Source: Planctomycetaceae bacterium (GTDB taxonomy: Bacteria; Planctomycetota; Planctomycetia; Pirellulales; UBA1268). From it: a stretch of DNA of 8,096 bases. The position numbers and the translations under genes were made by a program. Positions 1-7,066 of this stretch are shown in pieces. The stretch covers positions 1-8,096 of the forward strand of contig JABHNP010000144.1 of assembly GCA_018694455.1 (NCBI GenBank), read 5' to 3'. The notes beneath the pieces were generated by a model. That model did not search any database and was not told the DNA's origin. It saw only the letters and a list, made by a program, of their open reading frames with translations. Position 1 is the first letter of the stretch. Each line of letters opens with the position of its first letter.

Positions 1-1496
1 ACCGCTACCAGTCTGGCATTGATGTTCGAGAAGTCGGACAAGTGCTGGAAGTCGGTGATGGAATTGCTCGCGTCTGGGGCCTGTCTGGCGTCATGGCAGG
101 CGAGATGGTCGAGTTCCCTGGTGGTGTCACAGGGCTAGCCTTTAATCTCGAAGAAAACTCTGTCGGTGTTATCATCCTCGGTGACTACCTAAAAGTTAAT
201 GAAGGTGATGAAGTACGCAGCACCGGAAAACTACTCAGCGTGCCAGTAGGCGACGCCGTTATTGGCCGCGTCCTCGACCCACTCGGTAATCCCCTTGATG
301 GAAAAGGACCAATTGCTACCGACTTAGAGAGGCCCGTTGAAACGCTTGCGCCAGGCGTCGCTGATCGGCAACCCGTTCGCGAGCCTCTTCAAACAGGTAT
401 AAAAGCGATTGATGCAATGACCCCAATCGGTCGTGGACAACGAGAATTGATCATTGGTGACCGTAAAACAGGAAAAACGGCTATTGGTATTGATGCAATC
501 ATCAATCAGAAACACAGTGGCGTAAAATGTTTCTATGTTGCCGTCGGACAAAAAGACTCATCAGTCGCTGTAGCAATTGATGTTCTACGTAAGCACGGTG
601 CCATGGATTACACCACGGTTATCGTTGCAGGAGCATCTGTAGCGGCACCTCTTCAATACATTGCTCCCTATTCTGGAACAGCAATGGCCGAACATTTCAT
701 GTACAACGGCGAACACGCCCTTATCGTTTACGATGATCTTTCAAAACAGGCAACCGCATACCGACAACTATCACTTCTTATGCGTCGCCCTCCAGGACGT
801 GAAGCATATCCTGGCGACGTTTTCTACGCACACAGCCGACTTCTTGAAAGATCTGCAAAACTCTCAGACGAACATGGTGGCGGATCACTCACATCGCTAC
901 CGATCATCGAGACGCTCGAGGGCGAAGTGTCCGCCTACATTCCGACTAACGTAATCTCGATCACCGACGGCCAAATTTATCTCCAGCCCGATTTATTCTT
1001 TGCCGGCCAGCGACCAGCAATGAACGTAGGCATTTCTGTTTCTCGAGTTGGTGGGGCTGCCCAGACTAAAGCGATGAAGAAAGTTTCCGGAGGCCTCAGA
1101 CTAGACCTTGCATCGTTCCGTGAATTAGAAGCCTTCGCTCAACTTGGAACAGACCTCGATGCAGCAACTCAGTCAAGACTTGACCGAGGCTACTGCATGG
1201 TTGAATTACTGAAGCAAGGACAGTACCAACCTTTGGACATTGTTGATCAAGTACTCAGCATCTATGCAGGAACACGCGGCCACCTTGATAATGTAAAACG
1301 CGATGAAGTCGCTGCTTGGGAAGCCGGATTTTTGACTTTCGTACGAGACCAGAACCCGGAAGTTCGTTCGAGACTCCAAGAGACAAAAACTCTTGACGAT
1401 GAAACAGAACGTCTCATTGAGGCTGCAATCGCAGAATACAAACGTCAAATTGAAGGCTCGAAGAAACCTGAGCCCACTCTTGCTGGTACTACCTGA
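1..1496 (+). CDS. atpA: F-type ATP synthase F1 alpha subunit, 5' partial
   Basis: This is the non-catalytic nucleotide-binding subunit of the F1 head, three copies alternating with beta, at the inner face of the cytoplasmic membrane. The reading frame is open to the left edge (first full codon at 3), so the gene is cut. By alignment from memory with E. coli AtpA (513 residues), about 17-25 N-terminal residues are missing. The GTG at 42 is internal and is not the start. Visible marks, numbered from the first codon in the window: the Walker A loop GDRKTGKT at residues 152-159 (bases 456-479), the YDDLSKQA Walker B region near 243-250, and the SVSRVGGAAQ segment near 345-354. R348 in that segment is the arginine finger reaching into the beta site. 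The family signature reads PAMNVGISVS, with Met where Ile/Leu/Val is usual. It ends at a TGA, 17 bases before atpG. The identification is secure. Confidence 0.97.
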   Translation, partial: RYQSGIDVREVGQVLEVGDGIARVWGLSGVMAGEMVEFPGGVTGLAFNLEENSVGVIILGDYLKVNEGDEVRSTGKLLSVPVGDAVIGRVLDPLGNPLDGKGPIATDLERPVETLAPGVADRQPVREPLQTGIKAIDAMTPIGRGQRELIIGDRKTGKTAIGIDAIINQKHSGVKCFYVAVGQKDSSVAVAIDVLRKHGAMDYTTVIVAGASVAAPLQYIAPYSGTAMAEHFMYNGEHALIVYDDLSKQATAYRQLSLLMRRPPGREAYPGDVFYAHSRLLERSAKLSDEHGGGSLTSLPIIETLEGEVSAYIPTNVISITDGQIYLQPDLFFAGQRPAMNVGISVSRVGGAAQTKAMKKVSGGLRLDLASFRELEAFAQLGTDLDAATQSRLDRGYCMVELLKQGQYQPLDIVDQVLSIYAGTRGHLDNVKRDEVAAWEAGFLTFVRDQNPEVRSRLQETKTLDDETERLIEAAIAEYKRQIEGSKKPEPTLAGTT

Positions 1497-1513
1497 GAAA
1501 GAGAGGGATTCCT

Positions 1514-2401
1514 ATGGCCAATGCTCGCGCTCTCGACCGAAGACGACGCTCTGTTCGTAATATTCGAAAAATAACACGGACAATGGAACTCATTGCCACT
1601 GCACGGTTCAAAAAAGCAATGGATCGTTCAGTTGCAGCACGCGACTACACTGAGCAGTTGGCAAAAATCTTGAAGAACATTGCTGCCGTTGGAGAAGACC
1701 TATCGCATCCATTGCTTAGGACCCGACCGACGCAACGTACCGCTGTTCTTGTCTTAACTGGGAACCGGGGCCTATGCGGGGGTTACAATTCCAACGCTGT
1801 AAAACAAGCGATGGGCCTACTCGGGCAGTGGTCGGGTGACGAGATGGAGACTCATGTGACGGTGTCTGGGAAACGCGGCATCAATGCCCTTAGGTTTCGC
1901 GGCATCACAATTGACGAAGAACACTTCAAATTTGAAGACAAACCGGCATTTAGTGAAGTAGCACCAATCGGCGAGTCTTACTTGAAATCGTACATCGACG
2001 GCGACATCGATCGCCTCGACGTTGTTTACACACGGTTTGTGAATATTGCGAAACAAGAAGCAGTTGCAGAAACACTGCTTCCGTTACAATCCCCGACAGA
2101 CGAAGAGACTTTAGAGTCGCCCGCAGGTCATTTAGCTTCTGAAGAATATGACTTTTATCCGTCGGCAGAAAGTATTCTTGAGGAAATTCTTCCAGCAAGT
2201 TTTCAATCCAGATTATTCAAGTGTTTTCTGGACTCGGCCGTTAGCGAACAAGTGGCTCGAATGGTTGCAATGAAGGGCGCAACGGAAAACGCATCGGGAA
2301 TAATCAAAGATCTTTCCCGGCGATACAACAGAGCCAGACAAACACAGATTACTGGCGAAATCATGGAAATTCTCGGCGGCGTTGAAGCCCTCAAGAAATA
2401 A
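1514..2401 (+). CDS. atpG: F-type ATP synthase F1 gamma subunit
   Basis: This is the central rotor shaft of F1. Its N- and C-terminal helices form a coiled coil inside the alpha3 beta3 ring, and its globular part contacts epsilon and the c-ring. The product is 295 residues (E. coli 287). The N-terminal helix, residues 1-40, carries the typical basic RRRxRSVRNIRKITRTMELIATAR pattern. The family motif around RGLCGGYN lies at residues 85-92, preceded by Asn where Asp is more common. The C-terminal helix at about 258-293 holds the diagnostic KDLSRRYNRARQTQITGEI pattern. The ATG at 1514 is chosen because the family starts here and because GAGAGG at 1501-1506 gives a good Shine-Dalgarno site seven bases upstream. 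It follows atpA by 17 bases and must be in the same transcript. The region 195-215 is acidic and less conserved, as expected for the surface part. Confidence 0.97.
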   Translation: MANARALDRRRRSVRNIRKITRTMELIATARFKKAMDRSVAARDYTEQLAKILKNIAAVGEDLSHPLLRTRPTQRTAVLVLTGNRGLCGGYNSNAVKQAMGLLGQWSGDEMETHVTVSGKRGINALRFRGITIDEEHFKFEDKPAFSEVAPIGESYLKSYIDGDIDRLDVVYTRFVNIAKQEAVAETLLPLQSPTDEETLESPAGHLASEEYDFYPSAESILEEILPASFQSRLFKCFLDSAVSEQVARMVAMKGATENASGIIKDLSRRYNRARQTQITGEIMEILGGVEALKK

Positions 2402-2481
2402 TGTATTCAAACCAAGAGCCGCAAGTACGGCATTCACTATTCACAACCTCTTAGTACTCCAAACCCGAAGGCTCCTTTCTT

Positions 2482-3936
2482 ATGGCAACAGCAATCGCCT
2501 CCGACACAAAAAACGGCAAAGTCACACAAGTTATTGGGTCAACGTTTGACGTTGAGTTTCCTGAATCAAACCTGCCGGCGATCTACAATGCAGTCCGAAT
2601 TAATGCTGATCACAAAGGCATCAAACTCGAGCTAGTAGGTGAAGTTCAGCAGCACCTCGGGGGAGGAAAAGTTCGTTGCGTTGCACTTGGCTCCACCGAC
2701 GGACTCATCCGAGGACAAGAAGTCGTTGATACAGGTGCTCCAATTAGTGTGCCGGTTGGGCCCGCCACACTTGGCCGAGTTTTCAATTTGCTTGGGGAGC
2801 CTATTGATAACGCCGGTGAGGTTGATGCTGATGAACGATGGTCCATTCATCGTGACGCACCACCCGTCTCTGAATTATCAACAAAAACAGAGCTTTTCGA
2901 AACAGGCATTAAAGTTATTGACCTCCTCACGCCATTCGTACGGGGTGGTAAAGCAGGCTTGTTTGGAGGTGCAGGGCTCGGCAAAACCGTTATCTTAACT
3001 GAACTTATAGCAAGAATCGCGAGTGCTCATGGCGGCAATTCTGTTTTCGCCGGGGTAGGGGAGCGAACCCGTGAAGGGACGGATTTATGGCTCGAAATGC
3101 AGGAAGCCAAAATTGGCGACACTGGCCGAAGTGTCATTGAACAGACCTGCATGGTCTTTGGTCAAATGAATGAGCCGCCCGGCGCACGACTTCGAGTTGC
3201 ACTCTCCGCACTTACCATGGCTGAGTATTTTCGAGATACGACTGGAACAGACACGCTCCTCTTCGTTGATAACATATTTCGTTTCTCCCAAGCAGGGAGC
3301 GAAGTAAGTGCTCTTCTCGGCAGAATGCCGAGTGCCGTGGGTTACCAGCCAACGCTTGCTACTGAGATGGGCGGTCTCCAAGAACGAATTACATCGACAG
3401 AAAAAGGGGCTATCACTTCAGTGCAGGCTGTCTACGTGCCTGCCGATGACCCGACAGATCCCGCGCCAGCAACCGCTTTCGGCAATCTTGATGCATTCAT
3501 TTACCTCGAACGATCGATTTCTGAAAAAGGAATTTATCCAGCAGTAGATCCACTTGCCAGCTCAAGCCGAATTCTTGATCCGCAGTATGTTGGAGAACGA
3601 CACTACAACGTGGCCCGTCGTGTTCAGACAACCTTGCAACGATACCGAGAACTCCAAGATATTATTGCAATTCTTGGAGTCGACGAACTCTCTGAAGAAG
3701 ATAAACTCGTCGTTCATCGTGCACGACGAATGGAACGTTTCTTATCTCAACCGTTTCTTGTTGCTGAAGTTTTCACAGGGAAGCCGGGCGAGATCACGAG
3801 TCTCGAAGATACGATTCGATCCTTTGAAGAACTCGCTGACGGAAAGTGGGATCACCTTCCTGAGCAGGCCTTCATGTATGTCGGCCCGATCGAGCAGGCC
3901 GAGGAACAAGCAAAGAAAATGGAAGCAAAGGCTTAA
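2482..3936 (+). CDS. atpD: F-type ATP synthase F1 beta subunit (catalytic)
   Basis: This is the catalytic subunit of F1, which makes ATP from ADP and phosphate as gamma rotates. The product is 484 residues, slightly longer than E. coli AtpD (460) because of about 12 extra N-terminal residues. In order: beta-barrel domain (about 12-90), Walker A GGAGLGKT at 162-169 (Leu where Val is usual), GERTREG at 193-199 containing the catalytic Glu194, Walker B ending at Asp263 of LLFVDNIFRFSQAGSEVSALLGR, and the signature PAVDPLASSS at 353-362. The exact DELSEED loop that pushes on gamma is at 401-407. All catalytic features I can recognise are present. The ATG at 2482 has only a weak purine-rich site (GAAGG at about 2467-2471, ten bases away). 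The 80-base gap to atpG is wider than the other gaps in the cluster. It shows only a four-base-pair GCCG/CGGC hairpin, too weak to call a terminator. Confidence 0.98.
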   Translation: MATAIASDTKNGKVTQVIGSTFDVEFPESNLPAIYNAVRINADHKGIKLELVGEVQQHLGGGKVRCVALGSTDGLIRGQEVVDTGAPISVPVGPATLGRVFNLLGEPIDNAGEVDADERWSIHRDAPPVSELSTKTELFETGIKVIDLLTPFVRGGKAGLFGGAGLGKTVILTELIARIASAHGGNSVFAGVGERTREGTDLWLEMQEAKIGDTGRSVIEQTCMVFGQMNEPPGARLRVALSALTMAEYFRDTTGTDTLLFVDNIFRFSQAGSEVSALLGRMPSAVGYQPTLATEMGGLQERITSTEKGAITSVQAVYVPADDPTDPAPATAFGNLDAFIYLERSISEKGIYPAVDPLASSSRILDPQYVGERHYNVARRVQTTLQRYRELQDIIAILGVDELSEEDKLVVHRARRMERFLSQPFLVAEVFTGKPGEITSLEDTIRSFEELADGKWDHLPEQAFMYVGPIEQAEEQAKKMEAKA

Positions 3937-3957
3937 AGAATTCCTTCATAAAGCATC

Positions 3958-4395
3958 ATGTCAACTACATCATCTCAAAAACTTATTCGCTGCGTCATTG
4001 TCACCCCTGAACAAACGGTTTTAGATACAAAGGCAGCAGGAGTAGTACTGCCATTAGACGATGGAAGCCGGGGTATTGCTGCAGGGCATGCACCATTCAT
4101 TGGTCGCCTTGGAGCTGGTGAAGTGAAACTACTTGGAGTTGCAGGAGGAAACGGAGGGGAAACAACTATTCGTACCTTCATCGCCGGTGGATTCACTGAA
4201 GTTGGCAACAACGAAGTAACCGTGATCACACAGCAAGCATCAGATTCCGGATCAATTGATCCAGTGGAAGCAAAAGTGGAACTTGAGCGACTACTTGCAC
4301 AAAAAGCTGTCGGTGATGAGCAGATAAATGCACTTCTTAGTGCCGAATCAACCGCTCGTGCTAAACTCCGAGCCGCACAAAAGCCAAAGAAATAA
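3958..4395 (+). CDS. atpC: F-type ATP synthase F1 epsilon subunit
   Basis: This small rotor subunit couples gamma to the c-ring and, in many bacteria, inhibits ATP hydrolysis through its C-terminal helices. The product is 145 residues, close to the family's 130-140. Residues 8-93 form the N-terminal beta sandwich, recognised by GIAAGHAPFIGRLGAGEV at 39-56 and the FIAGGFTEVGNNEVTVI strand pair at 74-90. Residues 100-140 are Ala/Glu/Lys-rich and fit the two-helix C-terminal domain. The ATP-binding motif known from some epsilon subunits, I/L-D-x-x-R-A, here reads IDPVEA (100-105), with Glu in place of Arg. The ATG at 3958 is 21 bases after the atpD stop and has no clear Shine-Dalgarno site, so translation may be coupled to atpD. 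This is the last gene of the atp block. Its stop lies 38 bases from the stop of the converging acetyltransferase gene. Confidence 0.95.
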   Translation: MSTTSSQKLIRCVIVTPEQTVLDTKAAGVVLPLDDGSRGIAAGHAPFIGRLGAGEVKLLGVAGGNGGETTIRTFIAGGFTEVGNNEVTVITQQASDSGSIDPVEAKVELERLLAQKAVGDEQINALLSAESTARAKLRAAQKPKK

Positions 4396-4433
4396 ACTAA
4401 TTTGAGCAGTTCTCTTTGAGAAAAATCTTCTGG

Positions 4434-5435
4434 CTATATTTGATAGTCCACCTCAGAGGAAGTCGCTTCTCCACGCATTCGTAATTTTGGCTTTTCAAGA
4501 CAAACGGTAGTCCTTGGTTCAATAGAACGAGTGATCCACACATTACTGCCAATCACTGAGTCGTGCCCGATGACCGTCACACCTCCGAGGACTGTTGCAT
4601 TCGCGTAAATTACAACACGATCACCTATTGTGGGATGCCGTTTCGCACCCCGGACTAACTGTCCCTCAGCATCAGTCGGAAACGATACCGCTCCAAGTGT
4701 CACGCCTTGGTAAAGCTTTACGTGACTACCAATCTCACATGTTTCTCCGACGACCACACCAGTTCCATGGTCTATAAAAAAATGATCTCCAATGGTTGCG
4801 CCGGGATGAAGATCAATGCCGGTTCGAGAATGGGCCCATTCAGCCATCATTCTTGGAATCAGGGGCACAGCGAGTCTCTGTAACAAATGAGCAAGGCGAT
4901 GAATGGTCACAGCCTCGAGCCCTGGATAACAAAAGATAATTTCATCAAGTGTACGCACTGCAGGATCACCGTCATAGGCTGCCTGAACGTCAGTGGCAAG
5001 AATTCGTCGGAGTTCTGGAATCTGCTCGAGAAATTCGACTGCTTTCGCCTGACCCAACGCCTCGAAATCAGCCTCATCCACACAATCTTGAACCGCATCC
5101 GGCAGGGTAGAGGTCCGACGACCTGCAGCCTCAGCAACCTGTGTCGCTGCAAGACTGTGCCGTAAAGCACGACCAATTTGTATAGTTAATTTATCGTGTA
5201 ATCCATCAATGAGATCACCAACGTGGTACGTAACATTACCAAAATGAAGATTCTCTCTTCGGCGATATCCAGGATAGAGAATCTCCTTAAGATCCTCACA
5301 TACTGTGATAATTGACTCATAATTTGGCAGCGGACAATGCCCAAGGTAATTTGTTGTTGGCACCTCCCGATAGGTGTCAACAATTCGCTGTGTCAGCTTT
5401 GGTAGCTGTTCTTTGAGCCGCAGATCCGTTGCCAT
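4434..5435 (-). CDS. cysE: Serine O-acetyltransferase with N-terminal helical extension
   Basis: The predicted reaction is acetyl-CoA + L-serine to O-acetylserine + CoA, the first committed step of cysteine synthesis in the cytoplasm. The product is 333 residues against 273 for E. coli CysE. Residues 1-190 are a mostly helical N-terminal region. Residues 205-310 are a left-handed beta-helix acetyltransferase domain with hexapeptide repeats. TGIDLHPGATIG (205-216) and FFIDHGTGVVVGET (219-232) contain D208 and H223, spaced 15 apart as in the E. coli catalytic pair D143/H158. RHPTIGD at 266-272 and the GSNVWITRSI region complete the fold. The tail ends in Asp-Tyr-Gln-Ile, like the C-terminal Ile tails that bind cysteine synthase. 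The ATG at 5435 is the first possible start, because an in-frame TAG lies four codons upstream. There is no clear Shine-Dalgarno site. No CysK partner is in the window. The enzyme family is clear; the symbol cysE is assigned by function. Confidence 0.92.
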   Translation of the reverse strand: MATDLRLKEQLPKLTQRIVDTYREVPTTNYLGHCPLPNYESIITVCEDLKEILYPGYRRRENLHFGNVTYHVGDLIDGLHDKLTIQIGRALRHSLAATQVAEAAGRRTSTLPDAVQDCVDEADFEALGQAKAVEFLEQIPELRRILATDVQAAYDGDPAVRTLDEIIFCYPGLEAVTIHRLAHLLQRLAVPLIPRMMAEWAHSRTGIDLHPGATIGDHFFIDHGTGVVVGETCEIGSHVKLYQGVTLGAVSFPTDAEGQLVRGAKRHPTIGDRVVIYANATVLGGVTVIGHDSVIGSNVWITRSIEPRTTVCLEKPKLRMRGEATSSEVDYQI

Positions 5436-5447
5436 AGTGTTTATCTA

Positions 5448-5474
5448 ACGCGGTTGCTTGAACTACACGGTTGC
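5448..5474. repeat. Short direct repeat upstream of the acetyltransferase gene
   Basis: The 10-mers ACGCGGTTGC (5448-5457) and ACACGGTTGC (5465-5474) differ at one base and start 17 bases apart, in the 143-base gap (5436-5578) between the cysE and hisA genes. On the transcribed strand they lie 13-40 bases before the cysE start codon. This could be a regulator binding site or chance. I find no good -35/-10 pair or terminator in the rest of the gap. Confidence 0.25.
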
Positions 5475-5578
5475 CCCTTCGAGACATTCGACCCACACTA
5501 AGGTCAAAGTTGAATTGAACTTTTGGAACACATCACACCCGGGAAACAGGGCAAGTTCTGCGGGCATTATCGTTAGTG

Positions 5579-6301
5579 CTACAGTGTTTCGTTTGATGCT
5601 TCAATCGCGGCAGACAGCGTTAAGCCACCGTCATATAAGGCTCTTCCAACGATGCAGCCCGCCGCACCGGTTGCTGCGATTGCTCGCAAATCATCCGAAT
5701 TCGCGACACCTCCTGATGCCACGACCGGATGAGGGGAGGCCTGCACCATTGCTTCAAGGGCCGGGAGGTTTGGTCCCTGCAACATGCCATCCCGAGCAAT
5801 ATCGGTATAAACAATGGCTGCAAGTGGTAAATCAGCTGACTGAACAGCCACATCAACGGCTTGTTGCGAACTTGTTTCAAGCCACCCTCGTGACGCTAGT
5901 TTTCCCTCCCGAGCATCGAGGCCAAGAACTAACGTATTTGGAAACGAATTCGCCAGCTTGGCAAAAAGCTCTGGCTGCTCAATCGCAATGCTTCCAATGA
6001 CAAGTCGTGATACACCAGCTTCCAAATACGACTCTATTATCTCTTGAGAACGAATACCACCGCCCACCTGGCAGGGCACACCAGCGGCTATGACCATCCG
6101 CTGGATCAATTCTGCCTGCACAGCGGCACCATCTTTTGCTCCCTCAAGGTCAACGATATGAAGACGACGACTCCCTCCATTGATAAATTGATTCACCGTC
6201 TTGACTGGATCTTCCCCGAAAATAGTTTCACGACCATAGTCGCCTTGCTGCAGCCGTACACAACATCCTCCACGGAGATCGATTGCTGGCCAAAGTTCCA
6301 T
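5579..6301 (-). CDS. hisA: Phosphoribosylformimino-AICAR phosphate isomerase (HisA)
   Basis: This is the fourth enzyme of histidine synthesis, an Amadori rearrangement of ProFAR to PRFAR, the substrate of HisF-HisH. It is a cytoplasmic TIM barrel. From the ATG at 6301 the product is 240 residues, a normal length. Landmarks: ELWPAIDLRGG at 2-12 with catalytic Asp8, VGGGIR at 79-84 (phosphate binding), LGLDAREG at 126-133 with the second catalytic Asp129, YTDIARDGML at 165-174, and ASGGV at 195-199 with VGRALYDG at 218-225 (second phosphate site). A GTG five codons upstream (6316) would give 245 residues. The ATG is preferred because an AAGGA site sits seven bases before it and homologues begin with this short MELWPAIDLRGG-type start. 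The gene follows hisH by 26 bases, consistent with co-transcription. All key residues are present. The related enzymes HisF and PriA/TrpF are excluded by the overall match to HisA. Confidence 0.96.
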   Translation of the reverse strand: MELWPAIDLRGGCCVRLQQGDYGRETIFGEDPVKTVNQFINGGSRRLHIVDLEGAKDGAAVQAELIQRMVIAAGVPCQVGGGIRSQEIIESYLEAGVSRLVIGSIAIEQPELFAKLANSFPNTLVLGLDAREGKLASRGWLETSSQQAVDVAVQSADLPLAAIVYTDIARDGMLQGPNLPALEAMVQASPHPVVASGGVANSDDLRAIAATGAAGCIVGRALYDGGLTLSAAIEASNETL

Positions 6302-6308
6302 TGAGCAT

Positions 6309-6313
6309 TCCTT
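6309..6313 (-). promoter_or_regulatory. Shine-Dalgarno site of hisA
   Basis: AAGGA on the minus strand lies seven bases before the ATG at 6301. It overlaps the region just after the alternative GTG at 6316, so it cannot serve that GTG. It therefore decides the hisA start in favour of the ATG. Confidence 0.7.
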
Positions 6314-6327
6314 CACATTACAGGCTA

Positions 6328-6948
6328 TTAAACATGATCAATAAAATATTTCAGTAAACGCATACCGACTGATTGACTCTTTTCTGGATGAAATTGTGTT
6401 GCGAGCAGTCGTCCACGTGATACTCCAGAACAAAAAGAATCACCATAGTTTGTTTCAGCAATAACAATGCTCGTGTCTGATGGTCGAACGTAGTAAGAGT
6501 GGACGAAATAAAAGAAATGAGAGTCCTGGGCACCTTCACCAAGCACTTCTGAAACGTGGCTACCCTTTCGCCATTTGACCTCATTCCATCCCATGTGTGG
6601 AACTTTGAGGTCGTCCGAGCACTCAAATCGACACACATCACCTGCAAACACACCTAATCCATCGTTCCGGCCACCCTCCCACCCTGTTTGAAACAGGAGT
6701 TGAAGGCCCATACAAATCCCAAGAAATGGACGGTCAGCAGCAATGTGCTGCTGAATGGGTTTCACAAGACCACGATCTCGCATCGCTACCATGGCATCAG
6801 AAAAAGCACCTACCCCCGGAAGAACAAGCCGTTCTGCCTCAGAGATCCGGTTCGGGTCGGAAGTAATTTCCGCGACGACACCATGTCTTTCGAACGCTTT
6901 CTGGACACTTCGCAGATTGCCGCTGCCATAATCTATAATCGTGGTCAT
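6328..6948 (-). CDS. hisH: Imidazole glycerol phosphate synthase glutaminase subunit (HisH)
   Basis: This class I glutamine amidotransferase hydrolyses glutamine and passes ammonia to HisF, which converts PRFAR to imidazole glycerol phosphate and AICAR. From the ATG at 6948 the product is 206 residues, the usual length. The N-terminus MTTIIDYGSGNLRSV matches the family start. PGVGAF at 44-49 is the oxyanion-strand region, GICMGLQLLF at 77-86 holds nucleophile Cys79, and VPHMGWNEV (117-125) and FVHSYYV (148-154) are HisH-specific. TQFHPEKSQ at 185-192 supplies His187 and Glu189, so the triad is complete. The frame stays open for 86 more codons upstream, to 7206, but that extension overlaps the lipoprotein gene and matches nothing in HisH, so it is rejected. 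There is no strong Shine-Dalgarno site. It is followed by hisA 26 bases on. hisF, its obligate partner, is not in the window. Confidence 0.96.
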   Translation of the reverse strand: MTTIIDYGSGNLRSVQKAFERHGVVAEITSDPNRISEAERLVLPGVGAFSDAMVAMRDRGLVKPIQQHIAADRPFLGICMGLQLLFQTGWEGGRNDGLGVFAGDVCRFECSDDLKVPHMGWNEVKWRKGSHVSEVLGEGAQDSHFFYFVHSYYVRPSDTSIVIAETNYGDSFCSGVSRGRLLATQFHPEKSQSVGMRLLKYFIDHV

Positions 6949-6958
6949 AACTGAAGTG

Positions 6959-7051
6959 TAAGCGGCAGTTTGATAAGAGAAAGGGGGTGTGCTACTTTCC
7001 CCCCATGGGTGCTGGCTTTGATCCGAAAAACAAGCTTGGAGGAGCCGCTTA
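6959..7051. repeat. Widely spaced 8-base inverted repeat in the hisH upstream gap
   Basis: TAAGCGGC (6959-6966) and GCCGCTTA (7044-7051) are perfect inverted copies with 77 bases between them, bracketing the G/C-run hairpin. The hexamer GAAGTG also occurs beside each arm in direct orientation (6953-6958, 7053-7058). Together they could close a structured RNA ahead of hisH, but an 8-base match at this distance may be chance. Confidence 0.25.
6975..7004 (-). terminator. Possible weak terminator after the OmpA-type lipoprotein gene
   Basis: Read on the minus strand, a G run (7004-6999) can pair with a C run (6987-6983) as five G-C pairs around a loop of about 11-12 bases. It is followed by the T-rich tract TTTCTCTT. 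It lies in the 118-base gap (6949-7066) between the lipoprotein stop and the hisH start. The stem is short and the T tract is interrupted, so it could also be a chance structure or part of a hisH leader. Confidence 0.3.
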
Positions 7052-7066
7052 TGAAGTGCCGATTTC

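Noticed and set aside
42..1496. GTG at 42 as the atpA start
   Set aside because: The frame is open to the left edge, and the upstream 13 codons match the alpha subunit N-terminal region, so the gene starts outside the window.
2402..2481. A terminator or small gene in the atpG-atpD gap
   Set aside because: There is only a four-base-pair hairpin (GCCG/CGGC) and no T tract, and no start codon opens a convincing frame there.
3554..4024. Plus-strand frame of 156 codons across the atpD-atpC junction
   Set aside because: It overlaps the well-supported atpD and atpC in another frame and shows no domain.
4410..4422. Hairpin TTCTC-TTT-GAGAA between the converging genes as a terminator
   Set aside because: It has only five base pairs, mostly A-T, and no T tract follows it on either strand in the right place.
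5458..6000. Plus-strand frame of 180 codons opposite hisA
   Set aside because: It lies mostly antisense to hisA, its product is rich in His, Arg and Pro with no recognisable motif, and it is explained as a shadow of the hisA codons.
6302..6316. GTG at 6316 as the hisA start
   Set aside because: The only good Shine-Dalgarno site lies between this GTG and the ATG at 6301, and HisA proteins start at the later position.
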